Positions 19,248-29,462 are shown, numbered from the stretch's first letter. The stretch: DNA of 64,000 nt from Humibacter ginsenosidimutans (GCF_007859675.1 NZ_CP042305.1:248001-312000), one strand, 5' to 3'. Made by a program: numbers and translations. The notes: a model not told the origin generated them from the letters alone.

Positions 19248-20500
19248 GGCATCCTCATTGTCACGGTCGTTGGCCCGCCCGACGGGCTGTCGAGCTCCAT
19301 GGTGGCGTCGAACACGGCGAGACGGCGTCGCACGCCGTCGAGACCTCCGCCGTCGGAGAAGGATGCTCCGCCGCGGCCGTCGTCGTGCACGACGACATCG
19401 ACGTGCTCGCGTTGCCGTGCGACGGTGACGGAGGCTCTGGATGCCCGCGCATGTTTGGCCGCGTTCGTCAGCAGTTCGGCGACACCGAAGTAAAGCGCGG
19501 CCGCCAGCGGTGACGCCAGCCCGAGATCGTCAGGCCCCGCGACGTCGACCGGAAGCGGGCTGTCGAGGGCAAGGGCCCGCAGTGCGGGCACCAGTCCACG
19601 CTCGACGAGCACCGGCGGATACACGCCTCGCACGAGGTCGCGGAGCTGGTTCAGCGAGTCGGCGGTTCCGAGGCGCGCCGAGCGCAGCAGCTCGCGCGCC
19701 TGGTCGGGGCGGGACCCGATGAGGCGTTCCGCCGCGGCGATGTCGAGGCCGACGGCCACGAGCCGGGACTGGGCGCCGTCGTGCAGATCGCGCTCGATGC
19801 GCCGGATCTCGGCGTCGTGCGCGGCCGTCAGGTCGGCGCGCTGTTCACGGAGGCCGCGTTCGGTGTCGCTGGCCGGGGTTCCGGTCAGGAGCCGCCTGCC
19901 GAGCGGCGGAACGATGCGCCACGCCACACCGACGACGGCGCATGCGACGACGACGAGCAGCAGGGCTGCCACGACGGCCAGTGGCGACGGGTTCAAGCAG
20001 AGCACGATCGCGCCGGCGAGCGCGGCGGCCGGAGCGACGCAGACGGGAAGCACGGTGACCGCGGCCACGGGCATCCAGAGCACCTCTCGCCAGAACGCGG
20101 GCTCGGCGGCGCGGCGCATCCGCTGATCGCTGTGCGCGTCGTCGCGGGTGCGTTCGTACGACGAGCCGTTCCACCAGTACCCGGTCGCCAGGCGTACGGG
20201 CTCTGGACGTTGGCGATAACCGTCGGGCAATTCGATGCCGGTCCAGCGCCGCACCAGGCGACGGAACAGTGTCGCGACGGGATGCGCCAGTGCGAGCGTC
20301 ACCGCGGCCGTGATGATCGCCAACGCGGCCCACGACCACGGGTTCGACCACGACCACGGCGACCCGAGCAGCCGCAGCGCGGCCAGCACGGGAAGCAGCG
20401 CGATGCACGCAGGCACGATGAGGGCGCACAGGGCGAACGTCGTCGACCGCAGCAGCCCCGTGGCCACCGAACGCGCGACCCGCATGATCGAAGCGATCAT
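19238..20500 (-). CDS. NarL-class sensor histidine kinase
   Basis: This membrane-bound sensor kinase of about 420 residues has several N-terminal hydrophobic helices in the first ~210 residues. The dimerisation box of the HisKA_3 class follows (IRRIERDLHDGAQSRLVAVG, with the phospho-accepting His), then an HATPase domain with LLTNAAKHARAS and DDGRGG. The ATG at 20500 has AGGAG upstream; the frame continues further but without support. It is coupled to the response regulator. There is no extracellular sensor domain of size, so the helices probably sense the signal. Confidence 0.9.
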   Translation of the reverse strand: MIASIMRVARSVATGLLRSTTFALCALIVPACIALLPVLAALRLLGSPWSWSNPWSWAALAIITAAVTLALAHPVATLFRRLVRRWTGIELPDGYRQRPEPVRLATGYWWNGSSYERTRDDAHSDQRMRRAAEPAFWREVLWMPVAAVTVLPVCVAPAAALAGAIVLCLNPSPLAVVAALLLVVVACAVVGVAWRIVPPLGRRLLTGTPASDTERGLREQRADLTAAHDAEIRRIERDLHDGAQSRLVAVGLDIAAAERLIGSRPDQARELLRSARLGTADSLNQLRDLVRGVYPPVLVERGLVPALRALALDSPLPVDVAGPDDLGLASPLAAALYFGVAELLTNAAKHARASRASVTVARQREHVDVVVHDDGRGGASFSDGGGLDGVRRRLAVFDATMELDSPSGGPTTVTMRMPCE

Positions 20501-20558
20501 GCTCGGTGCTCCTGCCGCCGGGGTGCCGCTGCCATCTTCCGTATTGTTCCATCCGCGC

Positions 20559-21020
20559 TCACGCACCGGGCTGCTCCCGGCGGGCACGCCACGCGATCAC
20601 AGCGACCGGTACGAGCACCAGCGAGCCGATTCCCTGCAGCAGCGCGTACCAGAGCGGCGCGACTCCTGGGATGAAGTCGACCACGATCACGGCGACCGGC
20701 AGAACGCTTGCCACCATCCGCAGGCGTCCGAGCGCAGCCGTGCTGCCACGCTCCGCCGCCCGTGCGAGTCGCACGAAGAGCGGAGAAACGGCGATCAGGA
20801 TGCCCGCCCGCACCCACATGAACACGCTCGGCGTTCCGCCGCTGATCGCCGAGGCGATCAGCACGGCCAACACGACCGTGTTCCACACGCCGAAGATCCA
20901 GGCGCACTTCGCGGCCGTCTCCAGCGCCCGCGAGGCAGTCGTGTCGTGGCCCTTCCGATGCTGCGACGTCGCCTCGGTCTTCGCGTTCGAGTTCGGATTC
21001 GCGTTCAGTCCCGTCTCCAT
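20559..21020 (-). CDS. Membrane protein, ~153 aa
   Basis: This protein has a polar Asn/Lys-rich N terminus of about 30 residues and about four hydrophobic helices. The ATG at 21020 follows GGGAG with 6-base spacing, better than the in-frame alternatives at 21035 and further upstream. It lies 58 bases upstream of the histidine kinase on the same strand and probably heads the operon. No family is recognised. It may modulate the kinase or be a co-regulated envelope protein; both are inference. Confidence 0.75.
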   Translation of the reverse strand: METGLNANPNSNAKTEATSQHRKGHDTTASRALETAAKCAWIFGVWNTVVLAVLIASAISGGTPSVFMWVRAGILIAVSPLFVRLARAAERGSTAALGRLRMVASVLPVAVIVVDFIPGVAPLWYALLQGIGSLVLVPVAVIAWRARREQPGA

Positions 21021-21159
21021 GACGGCTCCCTTCATCCAGTGATTCCACGCTAGAAAGACGGCGAACGGCGCTGTACGGGGGCAGACCCACGATCGGGTGG
21101 GGCCAGCCCCACAACGGCACGCACGGGCGGCGGCGCGAGTCGGAGACGCCTCGGCGCGC

Positions 21160-21202
21160 ACGGAATCCGTTAGCGTCCCTCAGCTGCGCGTATGGATTCC
21201 GT
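21160..21202. promoter_or_regulatory. Paired palindromes upstream of the kdp locus
   Basis: Two copies of an 11-bp palindrome, ACGGAATCCGT (21160-21170) and ATGGATTCCGT (21192-21202), lie with centres 32 bp apart, about three helical turns. They are 100-150 bases upstream of the first kdp-region start. A KdpE binding region is a plausible role. This 288-base gap (21021-21308) shows no other feature. Confidence 0.5.
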
Positions 21203-21308
21203 AAGGGCGTCGCAGGCGCCCGTGACGGGCGGGTTCGATAGTGCCTTGGCCGCGAGGTGCGGCCCGCGACCGCCGGTGGCGGCGCGTGGAGTCGAACGGA
21301 GCATCCTC

Positions 21309-21392
21309 GTGCTTGACGTGTTCTGCATACTCGGCATCGTCGCCCTCGGCGTCGTCGTCGCCCTGGTCGCAAGGGTGGTGGAGAAGCTGTGA
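21309..21392 (+). CDS. 27-aa single-helix membrane peptide upstream of kdpF
   Basis: This very short frame starts with GTG at 21309 behind a clear GGAG site at 7-base spacing. It encodes one hydrophobic helix ([20 protein letters not shown]) and a basic end, RVVEKL. Its stop overlaps the GTG start of kdpF (GTGA), so it is translationally coupled to the transporter operon. The layout copies KdpF itself: a single helix followed by a short charged tail. It may be a second small subunit or stabiliser of the KdpFABC complex, or a leader that sets kdpF translation. Confidence 0.65.
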   Translation: MLDVFCILGIVALGVVVALVARVVEKL

Positions 21393-21478
21393 TCGTCTTC
21401 GTCGTGCTGTCGGCGGTGCTGGCCACCGCATCCCTCGTGTACCTGGTGTACGCGCTCGTGAAGCCGGAGAAGTTCTAG
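21389..21478 (+). CDS. kdpF: K+-transporting ATPase small subunit KdpF
   Basis: This 29-residue single-helix peptide ends in [12 protein letters not shown]; the KPEKF tail is the signature of KdpF, which stabilises the KdpABC complex in the membrane. The GTG start overlaps the stop of the preceding 27-aa peptide, and kdpA begins 5 bases after its stop. It is recognised from the C-terminal motif and its position. Confidence 0.88.
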   Translation: MIVFVVLSAVLATASLVYLVYALVKPEKF

Positions 21479-21483
21479 CCCCG

Positions 21484-23241
21484 ATGACAACTCTCTGGCT
21501 CTTCATCGCCCAGCTCGCCACCGTGGCCCTGATGCTCGTCATCAGCTATCGGCCGCTCGGCGACTACCTGGCGCACACGTTCACCTCCCGCAAAGACCTG
21601 AAGGTCGAACGCGGCATCTATCGCCTGATCGGCGTCGACTCCGCCTCCGAGCAGAGCTGGCAGGTCTACCTGCGCAGCGTGCTGGCGTTCTCGATCGTCG
21701 GCGTGCTGCTCGTCTACCTGATCCAACGGCTCCAGGCATGGCTGCCGTACTCGCTCGGCCTCCCCGCCGTTCCACAAGGATTGTCGTTCAACACGGCGAT
21801 CTCGTTCGTCACGAACACGAACTGGCAGTCGTACTCACCGGAGGTGACCGTCGGCTACACCGTGCAGATCGCAGCGCTCACGGTGCAGAACTTCGTCTCG
21901 GCGGCCGTCGGTCTCGCCGTCGCCATCGCGCTCGTGCGCGGGTTCGCCGCACACCGCAACGAAGGCCGAGAGGCGAACGAGTCCACTCGTTCGTCCGAGG
22001 CCAAGGCAGCGGTTGACGTGCGCAGCACGGAACACAGGTCGGGCACGATCGGCAACTTCTGGGTGGACCTCATCCGCGGAACGCTGCGCATACTGCTCCC
22101 GCTGTCGGTGCTGTTCACCATCGTGCTCATCGCCGGCGGTGCGATCGAGAACTTCAACGCGGTCGACACCGTGCACACGCTCGCCGGCGCCACGCAGCAC
22201 ATCCCGGGTGGGCCCGCCGCCTCGCAGGAGGCGATCAAGCTGCTGGGCAACAACGGCGGCGGCTTCTTCAACGCCAACTCGGCGCACCCCTTCGAGAACC
22301 CGACGGCGTGGACCAACCTCATCGAGGTGTTCATGATGCTGCTCGTGCCGTTCTGCCTGCCGAGGGCGTTCGGCCGCATGGTCGGCGACAACCGCCAGGG
22401 GTACGCGATCGCGGCCGCCATGGGCGTGATCTTCGTGGTCTCCCTCTCGCTCTTCACCTGGATCGAGACCGCGGGCGGCGGAACGGCCACCGCGGCGGCC
22501 GGCGGCGCGATGGAGGGCAAGGAGCAGCGCTTCGGCATCCTCGGCACCACCCTGTTCGGCACGACGAGCACCCTGACGTCGACGGGAGCTGTGGATGCCG
22601 CGCACGACTCCCTCACCCCGCTCGGCGGCATGATGACGATGATCAACATGATGACCGGCGAGGTCGCCCCGGGCGGCATCGGGGCCGGGCTCTACGGCAT
22701 CCTCGTGATGGCGATCATCGCCGTCTTTCTCGCCGGGCTCATGGTGGGCCGCACGCCGGAATACCTCGGCAAGAAGATCGGCGCCCGCGAGGTGAAGCTG
22801 GCGAGCCTGTACTTCCTCACCACCCCGACGATCGTGCTCGCCGGCACCGCGCTGAGCTTCGCCATTCCGGGAGTCGTGCAGAGCGTGGAGAAGACGACGA
22901 TCTTCAACCCCGGCCAGCACGGGTTCTCCGAGATCCTCTACGCGTTCACCTCGGCGGCCAACAACAACGGCTCGGCGTTCGGCGGCATCTCCGCGAACAC
23001 GCCGTGGATGAACGCGGCACTGGGGGCCGCGATGTTCCTCGCCCGTTTCATCCCGATCGTGTTCGTGCTCGCGCTCGCCGGATCTCTCGCGGCTCAGGAG
23101 AAGCTCCCCGTCACGGCCGGCACCATGCCGACGCACAGGCCGCAGTTCGTCGGACTGCTGGTCGGAACCATCCTCATCATCACCGCACTCACCTACTTCC
23201 CGGTGCTCGCACTGGGGCCGCTCGCAGAAGGACTGCACTGA
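21484..23241 (+). CDS. kdpA: K+-transporting ATPase subunit A
   Basis: This 585-residue membrane subunit binds and passes K+ through a pore related to the Trk/Ktr channels. Selectivity-filter loops are visible: [33 protein letters not shown] and [13 protein letters not shown]. About ten membrane helices are present, the usual number. The ATG at 21484 directly follows kdpF and gives the family N terminus [10 protein letters not shown]; the frame extends upstream only by chance. It works with KdpB, KdpC and KdpF in high-affinity uptake at low external K+. Confidence 0.97.
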   Translation: MTTLWLFIAQLATVALMLVISYRPLGDYLAHTFTSRKDLKVERGIYRLIGVDSASEQSWQVYLRSVLAFSIVGVLLVYLIQRLQAWLPYSLGLPAVPQGLSFNTAISFVTNTNWQSYSPEVTVGYTVQIAALTVQNFVSAAVGLAVAIALVRGFAAHRNEGREANESTRSSEAKAAVDVRSTEHRSGTIGNFWVDLIRGTLRILLPLSVLFTIVLIAGGAIENFNAVDTVHTLAGATQHIPGGPAASQEAIKLLGNNGGGFFNANSAHPFENPTAWTNLIEVFMMLLVPFCLPRAFGRMVGDNRQGYAIAAAMGVIFVVSLSLFTWIETAGGGTATAAAGGAMEGKEQRFGILGTTLFGTTSTLTSTGAVDAAHDSLTPLGGMMTMINMMTGEVAPGGIGAGLYGILVMAIIAVFLAGLMVGRTPEYLGKKIGAREVKLASLYFLTTPTIVLAGTALSFAIPGVVQSVEKTTIFNPGQHGFSEILYAFTSAANNNGSAFGGISANTPWMNAALGAAMFLARFIPIVFVLALAGSLAAQEKLPVTAGTMPTHRPQFVGLLVGTILIITALTYFPVLALGPLAEGLH

Positions 23242-23244
23242 GCC

Positions 23245-25410
23245 ATGGAAGAGACCCGAGCCATGAACGAAACCCTCACCACAGAGCCGTCGGCGCGGCA
23301 TCCGCGAACCGAGAAGGCCCGCGGCGGCGCGTTCAACGCGCGCCAGCTCGTCACGAGCCTTCCGGATGCCCTGCGCAAGCTGAGCCCCCTTCAGATGTGG
23401 CACAACCCGGTCATGTTCATCGTGGAGGTGGGAGCCGCGCTCACCACGCTGCTCGCCATCGCCCAGCCCTTCCTCGGCGGCCAGGTCTCGGGCGGCACCA
23501 CCACGACCGTCGCCTTCACCTGGTGGATCGCGGTCTGGCTGTGGCTCACCGTGCTGTTCGCCACGCTCGCCGAGGCGGTCGCCGAGGGGCGCGGCAAGGC
23601 GCAGGCCGCGAGCCTGCGCAAGACCCGCACGACGACCACCGCCAACCGCGTGGTCGACTATCGCGACGACGACCCCGGAGCCGTGCATGCGCCGACCACG
23701 CAGGTCGCGTCGGCCGACCTGAAGCTCGGGGACGTCGTGGTCGTGACGGCAGGCGAGCCGATCCCCGGAGACGGAGACATCGTCTGGGGCATCGCCTCGG
23801 TCGACGAGTCGGCGATCACGGGGGAGTCGGCGCCCGTCGTGCGCGAGTCGGGCGGTGACCGCAGCGCCGTCACCGGCGGCACTCGGGTGCTCTCCGACCG
23901 CATCGTCGTGCGCATCACGTCGAAGCCGGGGGAGACGTTCGTCGACCGCATGATCCGGCTCGTGGAGGGCGCGAGCAGGCAGAAGACGCCGAACGAGATC
24001 GCCCTGAACATCCTGCTGGCCAGCCTCACGATCGTGTTCGTCGTGGTGATCCTCATCCTCGGTCCCGTCGCGGGCTATGCGGATGCCACGCCCACGGTTC
24101 CCGTGCTCGTCGCCCTGCTCGTCTGCCTCATCCCGACCACGATCGGCGCGCTGCTGTCGGCCATCGGCATCGCGGGCATGGACCGGCTCGTGCAGCGCAA
24201 CGTGCTCGCCATGTCGGGACGCGCCGTCGAGGCCGCCGGCGACGTCAACACCCTGTTGCTCGACAAGACGGGAACGATCACCTACGGCAACCGCCAGGCG
24301 AGCGAGTTCCTGCCGTTGAGCGGGGTGGGCGACGACGAGCTGGTGGACGCCGCCGCGCTGGCCTCGCTCAGCGATCCGACACCGGAGGGATCGTCCGTCG
24401 TCGCACTGGCGACCAGCCTCGGCCGCACGCCGCCTGCCTCCGTGCCGGGCGATGTGGTGCCGTTCACGGCGCAGACCCGCATGAGCGGCGTCGACCTCGC
24501 CGACGGCACCGTCATCCGCAAGGGCGCGGCGAGCGCCGTCGTCACGTGGGCCGGAGAGGATGCTGCACCGCCGGCATCCGTCATCGCTCAGCTCGACCAG
24601 CTGGTCGAGGGCATCTCGCAGTCCGGCGGCACACCGCTCGCGGTCGCGACCCGCGGAACGGACGGGACCACGCGCATCCTCGGCGTCATCCACTTGAAGG
24701 ACGTCGTGAAGACCGGCCTCGTCGAGCGGTTCGCCGACCTGCGACGCATGGGCATCCGCACCGTGATGGTCACCGGCGACAACCCGCTCACGGCCAAGGC
24801 GATCGCGCAGGAGGCGGGGGTCGACGACTTTCTGGCCGAGGCGACGCCCGAGGACAAGCTGGCGCTGATCCGCAGGGAGCAGGAAGGCGGAAGCCTCGTC
24901 GCGATGACCGGCGACGGCACGAACGATGCGCCGGCGCTCGCACAGGCCGACGTGGGCGTGGCGATGAACACCGGAACGTCGGCCGCGAAGGAGGCCGGCA
25001 ACATGGTCGACCTCGACTCCGACCCCACGAAGCTCATCGACATCGTCTCGATCGGCAAGCAGCTGCTCATCACCCGCGGCGCGCTCACCACGTTCTCCAT
25101 CGCGAACGACGTCGCGAAGTACTTCGCGATCATCCCGGCGATGTTCGTCGGCGTGTTCCCCGGGCTGCATGTGCTCAACATCATGGGGCTGCACTCGCCG
25201 TCGTCGGCCATCCTCTCCGCGGTGATCTTCAACGCGATCATCATCGTGATCCTGATTCCGCTCGCTCTGCGCGGCGTGCGCTACCGGCCGTCGAGCGCCT
25301 CCCAGCTGCTCGGTCGCAACCTGCTTCTGTACGGCATCGGCGGCATCATCGCGCCGTTCATCGGCATCAAGCTCATCGATCTGCTGATCGCACTGATCCC
25401 GGGGTTCTGA
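23245..25410 (+). CDS. kdpB: K+-transporting P-type ATPase subunit B
   Basis: This P-type ATPase subunit of 721 residues energises K+ uptake by KdpFABC. Landmarks are the actuator motif ITGESAPV, the phosphorylation site DKTGTIT (near residue 340), the nucleotide-domain KGAASAVV and the hinge [21 protein letters not shown]. About seven membrane helices are visible. The ATG at 23245 is three bases after kdpA; an in-frame ATG at 23263 is an alternative. The stop overlaps a micro-ORF (ATGA) that leads into kdpC. Confidence 0.97.
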   Translation: MEETRAMNETLTTEPSARHPRTEKARGGAFNARQLVTSLPDALRKLSPLQMWHNPVMFIVEVGAALTTLLAIAQPFLGGQVSGGTTTTVAFTWWIAVWLWLTVLFATLAEAVAEGRGKAQAASLRKTRTTTTANRVVDYRDDDPGAVHAPTTQVASADLKLGDVVVVTAGEPIPGDGDIVWGIASVDESAITGESAPVVRESGGDRSAVTGGTRVLSDRIVVRITSKPGETFVDRMIRLVEGASRQKTPNEIALNILLASLTIVFVVVILILGPVAGYADATPTVPVLVALLVCLIPTTIGALLSAIGIAGMDRLVQRNVLAMSGRAVEAAGDVNTLLLDKTGTITYGNRQASEFLPLSGVGDDELVDAAALASLSDPTPEGSSVVALATSLGRTPPASVPGDVVPFTAQTRMSGVDLADGTVIRKGAASAVVTWAGEDAAPPASVIAQLDQLVEGISQSGGTPLAVATRGTDGTTRILGVIHLKDVVKTGLVERFADLRRMGIRTVMVTGDNPLTAKAIAQEAGVDDFLAEATPEDKLALIRREQEGGSLVAMTGDGTNDAPALAQADVGVAMNTGTSAAKEAGNMVDLDSDPTKLIDIVSIGKQLLITRGALTTFSIANDVAKYFAIIPAMFVGVFPGLHVLNIMGLHSPSSAILSAVIFNAIIIVILIPLALRGVRYRPSSASQLLGRNLLLYGIGGIIAPFIGIKLIDLLIALIPGF

Positions 25411-25481
25411 TGACCGAGACCTCCTTTTCGGCGACTTCGCCGCAGAACCGCACGACTTTCGAGAAAGAAGAACTGAGATGA
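25410..25481 (+). CDS. 23-aa micro-ORF linking kdpB and kdpC
   Basis: The ATG at 25410 overlaps the kdpB stop, and the TGA at 25479-25481 overlaps the kdpC start, so the frame bridges the two genes exactly with ATGA junctions on both sides. The peptide is polar ([20 protein letters not shown] and four more residues). It also contains the purine-rich ribosome binding site of kdpC (AAAGAAGAA). It may serve translational coupling and not encode a functional peptide. Confidence 0.45.
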   Translation: MTETSFSATSPQNRTTFEKEELR

Positions 25482-26110
25482 GTCCCGCACTTCGTGGCAC
25501 CGGGCGGCAGTATTGGGTGGCCCTGCGCGCGATGATCGTGCTGACCGTGCTGCTGGGCGTGGCGTACCCACTCGTGATGACGGCCGTCGGGCAGCTGACG
25601 ATGCCGGCGCGCGCGAACGGCTCCCTGATCACCGTGAACGGCACGACAGTCGGCTCGAGTCTGATCGGCCAATCGTTCACCGACGGGAAGGGCAACCCGT
25701 TGCCGCAGTGGTTCCAGTCCCGGCCGTCGGCCGCCGGGGACGGCTATGACGCCAACGCGTCGAGCGCCAGCAACCTCGGGCCGAACAACTCGGAGCTCGT
25801 CAAGCAGATCGACGCCCGCAAGGCGCAGATCGAGAAGCTCGACGGCGTGGATGCCGCGAGCATCCCGCCCGACGCGCTGACGGCGTCAGGCTCGGGCCTC
25901 GACCCGCACATCTCGCCCGCCTACGCGCTGCTGCAGGTGCACGCCGTGGCGAAGGCGCGGGGCATTCCGGAATCCCGGGTCGAGGCGCTTGTGACGTCTA
26001 TGATTCAGGGGCGGGACCTCGGGTACCTGGGCGAGCCGACGGTGAACGTGCTGCAGCTCAACCTGGCGCTGTCGAAGATGGATCCGGCGGGCGACGCCGG
26101 CTCCAAGTGA
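25478..26110 (+). CDS. kdpC: K+-transporting ATPase subunit C
   Basis: This 210-residue subunit is anchored by one N-terminal helix (MIVLTVLLGVAYPLVMTAVG near residues 19-38) with a periplasmic-side domain. Family motifs are GSSLIGQSF, QWFQSRPSA and SGSGLDPHISPAYALLQVHAVA. It helps KdpB bind ATP and assembles the complex. The ATG at 25478 has a purine-rich binding site inside the preceding micro-ORF. The kdpD gene follows after 31 bases. Confidence 0.96.
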   Translation: MSPALRGTGRQYWVALRAMIVLTVLLGVAYPLVMTAVGQLTMPARANGSLITVNGTTVGSSLIGQSFTDGKGNPLPQWFQSRPSAAGDGYDANASSASNLGPNNSELVKQIDARKAQIEKLDGVDAASIPPDALTASGSGLDPHISPAYALLQVHAVAKARGIPESRVEALVTSMIQGRDLGYLGEPTVNVLQLNLALSKMDPAGDAGSK

Positions 26111-26141
26111 CGAACGAGTTGGCGTAAGAGCTGGGACGGGC

Positions 26142-28691
26142 ATGGCGAGAGGCAAGCTGCGGGTGCTGCTCGGAGCCGCGCCGGGCGTCGGCAAGACCTA
26201 CGCCATGCTGGACGAGGGCAGGCGGCTGCTGGAGACCGGCAAAGACGTGGTGGTCGCCGTCGTGGAGACGCACGGCAGGGCCGCGACCGCTGCGATGCTC
26301 GACGGCCTCGAAGTGGTGCCGCGGCGTGCGGTGAACCACCGCGGCGTCGAGCTCACCGAGCTGGACCTCGACGCTGTGCTGGCCCGTGCTCCCGAGGTCG
26401 CCCTCGTCGACGAGCTCGCACACACGGACGCGCCGGGCGGCCGCCACGAGAAGCGCTGGGAAGACGTGGCGGAACTGCTGGATGCCGGCATCACCGTGAT
26501 CTCCACGGTCAACATCCAGCACATCGAGTCGCTGAACGACGTGGTGGAGCAGATCACCGGCATCGGTCAGCAGGAGACGATCCCGGACTCCGTGCTGCGC
26601 GCCGCCGATCAGGTGGAGGTGATCGACCTGGCGCCGCAGGCGCTGCGCGACCGCCTCTCCGAGGGACTGGTCTATCCGGCCGCGAGGGTGGACGCTGCGC
26701 TCTCCAACTACTTCAGGCTCGGCAACCTCACCGCACTGCGCGAGCTCGCCCTGCTGTGGCTCGCCGACGAGGTCGACAGCGCCCTGCAGACCTATCGGCG
26801 CGAGCACGGCATCGACAGCAAGTGGGAGGCGCGGGAGCGCGTCGTCGTCGCGCTCACCGGTGGGCCGGAGGGCGAGACCCTGCTGCGCAGGGGTGCGCGC
26901 ATCGCGGCACGGTCGGGCGGAGGCGAGCTCGTCGCGGTGCACGTCGTCAGCGATGACGGGCTGAGGGAGCGGCATCCGGGCGCGCTGGCTGAGCAGCGCG
27001 CGCTGGTCGAGAAGCTGGGCGGGGCGTACCACGAGATCGTGGGCTCCGACATTCCGGCTGCCCTCGTGGAGTTCGCAAAGGCCGTCAACGCGACGCAACT
27101 CGTGATCGGGGTGTCGCGGCGTTCGCGGCTGCTCGCCTTCCTCACCGGGCCCGGCATCGGCTCGACGGTGATCAGGGCGTCGGGCGACATCGACGTGCAC
27201 ATCGTGTCGCACGCCGCGGCGGGCAGCGCCCAGCTGACCCTGCCGAGGGCGCGCGGCTCGTTGAGCGTGCGGCGCAGGGTCTACGGGTTCGTGCTGGCGG
27301 TCGTCGGCGGCCCGCTGCTCAGCTGGCTGCTCTGGGCGGTGCACACCCCGGACGCCCTGACCAGTGACGTGCTCGCCTTCCAACTGCTCGTGATCGTGGT
27401 CGCGCTCATCGGCGGCATCTGGCCGGCGCTGTTCGCCGCAGTGCTGTCGGGACTCACGCTCGACTTCCTCTTTCTCGCGCCGGTTTATACGATCACGATC
27501 GCCGAGCCGGTGCACCTCCTGGCGCTGCTGCTCTACGTGGTGGGTGCTGCGCTCGTGAGCTTCGTCGTCGACCAGGCGGCACGCCGATCGCGGGCGGCGC
27601 AGCGCTCGGCGGCGGAGTCCGACGTGCTCGCCACTGTGGCAGGCGGAGTCATCCGCGGCGAAGACGCGGTGCACGCCCTGGTGCAGCGCACCAGGGAAGC
27701 GTTCGGACTCGAGCGGGTGCGGCTGCTGGATGCCGACGGCGCCGAGATCTCGCACGATGCGGCTCCCGAGTCCGAGGCGGTCGGACCCGATGTCGAAAAG
27801 CCCGTCACGGTCGAATCGGTGGGGGAGCGCGGCACGCTCGAGCTCTATGGGGCGGAGCTCACGGCATCCGATCGCCGTGTGCTCCAGGTCATCATCACGC
27901 AGCTGAATGCGGCGCTCGAGCACCGGGAGCTGAGCGACACGGCCAGCGAACTCGGACCGCTCGCCGAGACCGACCGCGTGCGATCGGCGCTGCTCGCCGC
28001 AGTAGGGCACGACCTGCGTCGGCCGTTGGCCGCGGCCACCGCCGCTGTGACGAGCCTGCGCTCGCACGACGTCGAACTGTCGCAAGGGGACAGGGATGCC
28101 TTGCTCGCCACCGCGAACGACAGCCTCGGCAATCTGGACGCGCTCGTGACCAATCTGCTCGACGTGACCAGGGTGCAGGCGGGCGTGCTCGCCGTCTCGC
28201 TGCGCCGCGTCGAGATCGAGGACCTGCTGCCCGCTGCGCTCGAGGAGCTCTCCGCGCCCCCGGGCAGCGTCGCGCTCGACGTGCCCGACGACACACCGGC
28301 CGTGATGGCCGACCCCGTGCTGCTGCAGCGCGTGCTGGTCAACCTGCTCGCGAACGCCTTGAGGTACTCGCCGCGCGGCATCCCACCAAGGCTCGGCGTC
28401 AGCGTGTTCGGCGATGAGGTGCAGGTGCGCGTCGCGGATGCCGGCGCCGGCGTTCCCGACGACCGCAAGGACGCCATCTTCCAGCCGTTCCAGCGCGAGG
28501 GAGACACCGACAACTCGACGGGGATCGGACTCGGCCTCGCCCTCTCGAAGGGGTTCGTCGAGGGGATGGGCGGAACCCTCGCACCGGAGGACACCCCGGG
28601 CGGCGGGCTCACGATGGTGGTGGCGCTCCCGGGGTTCTCGCGGGCGAACCCCACGCGCACCGCGCTTCACCAGGAGAAAGGACCGCGATGA
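26142..28691 (+). CDS. kdpD: Osmosensitive K+ channel histidine kinase KdpD
   Basis: This 849-residue sensor kinase responds to K+ limitation or osmotic stress. The order is: an N-terminal KdpD domain with the P-loop GAAPGVGKTYAMLDEG (about 11-26) and the DELAHTDAPG motif; a USP-like domain (VVALTGGPEGETLLRR); four membrane helices around 380-470; a GAF-like segment; and a HisKA/HATPase kinase core with AVGHDLRRPLAA and GLGLALSKGFVEGMGG. The stop overlaps kdpE by 4 bases. The length is slightly under E. coli KdpD (894). It probably controls the kdp promoter upstream of 21309. Confidence 0.95.
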   Translation: MARGKLRVLLGAAPGVGKTYAMLDEGRRLLETGKDVVVAVVETHGRAATAAMLDGLEVVPRRAVNHRGVELTELDLDAVLARAPEVALVDELAHTDAPGGRHEKRWEDVAELLDAGITVISTVNIQHIESLNDVVEQITGIGQQETIPDSVLRAADQVEVIDLAPQALRDRLSEGLVYPAARVDAALSNYFRLGNLTALRELALLWLADEVDSALQTYRREHGIDSKWEARERVVVALTGGPEGETLLRRGARIAARSGGGELVAVHVVSDDGLRERHPGALAEQRALVEKLGGAYHEIVGSDIPAALVEFAKAVNATQLVIGVSRRSRLLAFLTGPGIGSTVIRASGDIDVHIVSHAAAGSAQLTLPRARGSLSVRRRVYGFVLAVVGGPLLSWLLWAVHTPDALTSDVLAFQLLVIVVALIGGIWPALFAAVLSGLTLDFLFLAPVYTITIAEPVHLLALLLYVVGAALVSFVVDQAARRSRAAQRSAAESDVLATVAGGVIRGEDAVHALVQRTREAFGLERVRLLDADGAEISHDAAPESEAVGPDVEKPVTVESVGERGTLELYGAELTASDRRVLQVIITQLNAALEHRELSDTASELGPLAETDRVRSALLAAVGHDLRRPLAAATAAVTSLRSHDVELSQGDRDALLATANDSLGNLDALVTNLLDVTRVQAGVLAVSLRRVEIEDLLPAALEELSAPPGSVALDVPDDTPAVMADPVLLQRVLVNLLANALRYSPRGIPPRLGVSVFGDEVQVRVADAGAGVPDDRKDAIFQPFQREGDTDNSTGIGLGLALSKGFVEGMGGTLAPEDTPGGGLTMVVALPGFSRANPTRTALHQEKGPR

Positions 28692-29374
28692 AGATCGTCG
28701 TCGCCGACGATGACCGGCAGATCCTCGGGGCTCTGCGCATCATCCTGAGCGCCCGCAGCTACGACGTGGTCGTGGCGGCGAACGGCAAGCAGGCCCTCGA
28801 GAAGGTGATCGACGGGCATCCCGATCTCGTGGTGCTCGACCTCGGCATGCCCGAGCTCGATGGGCTCGAGGTGATCGACGCCATTCGCGGCTGGAGCACG
28901 GTGCCCATCCTCGTCATCTCCGGCCGCGCCGACTCCGCCGAGAAGGTGGAGGCACTCGACCGTGGAGCCGACGACTACGTGACCAAGCCGTTCGCGACCG
29001 ACGAGCTGCTGGCGCGCATCCGGGCTCTCGTGCGCCGCACTCCCGCCTCCGACGAGGAGCCGAGGGTGTCCTTCGACGACGTGGTGGTCGATCTCGGGGC
29101 GCGGCGCGTGACGAAAGACGGGCATCCGGTGCGGCTCACGCCGACCGAGTGGCAGATCCTGTCGCTGCTCGTTCGCAACCCCGATCGCCTGGTCACGAGG
29201 GAGGCGATCCTCACCGAGGTGTGGGGGCCGCACCACACGTCGGACTCCGGCTACCTTCGGCTCTATCTCGCGCAGTTGCGCAAGAAGCTCGAACCCGAGC
29301 CGTCGAGCCCGAGGTTCCTCATCACGGAATCCGGCATGGGCTACCGGTTCGTGCCCGGCGGCGAACAGTCGTGA
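28688..29374 (+). CDS. kdpE: OmpR-type response regulator KdpE
   Basis: This 228-residue response regulator has a receiver domain (VADDDRQILGALRIIL at the start, phospho-acceptor Asp in LVVLDLGMPELDG, Lys in YVTKPF) and a winged-helix DNA-binding domain (VRLTPTEWQILSLLVRN, ending GMGYRFVP). It overlaps kdpD by ATGA and should activate the kdp genes when phosphorylated. The paired palindromes at 21160-21202 are a candidate target. Confidence 0.95.
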   Translation: MKIVVADDDRQILGALRIILSARSYDVVVAANGKQALEKVIDGHPDLVVLDLGMPELDGLEVIDAIRGWSTVPILVISGRADSAEKVEALDRGADDYVTKPFATDELLARIRALVRRTPASDEEPRVSFDDVVVDLGARRVTKDGHPVRLTPTEWQILSLLVRNPDRLVTREAILTEVWGPHHTSDSGYLRLYLAQLRKKLEPEPSSPRFLITESGMGYRFVPGGEQS

Positions 29375-29462
29375 CGCCGGTGTAGCTTTCGCGCGGTGCT
29401 CGTACCCTGGAGTGGACGGTCGCTCGCGGCCGCGCGCAGTGATCGAGCAGTGGAGGTGTGTG

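Noticed and set aside
21835..25695. 1286-codon open frame on the minus strand across kdpA-kdpB
   Set aside because: It is an antisense shadow of the kdp genes: its product is Arg/His/Gly/Asp-rich low-complexity sequence, and the opposite strand encodes perfectly conserved KdpA and KdpB.
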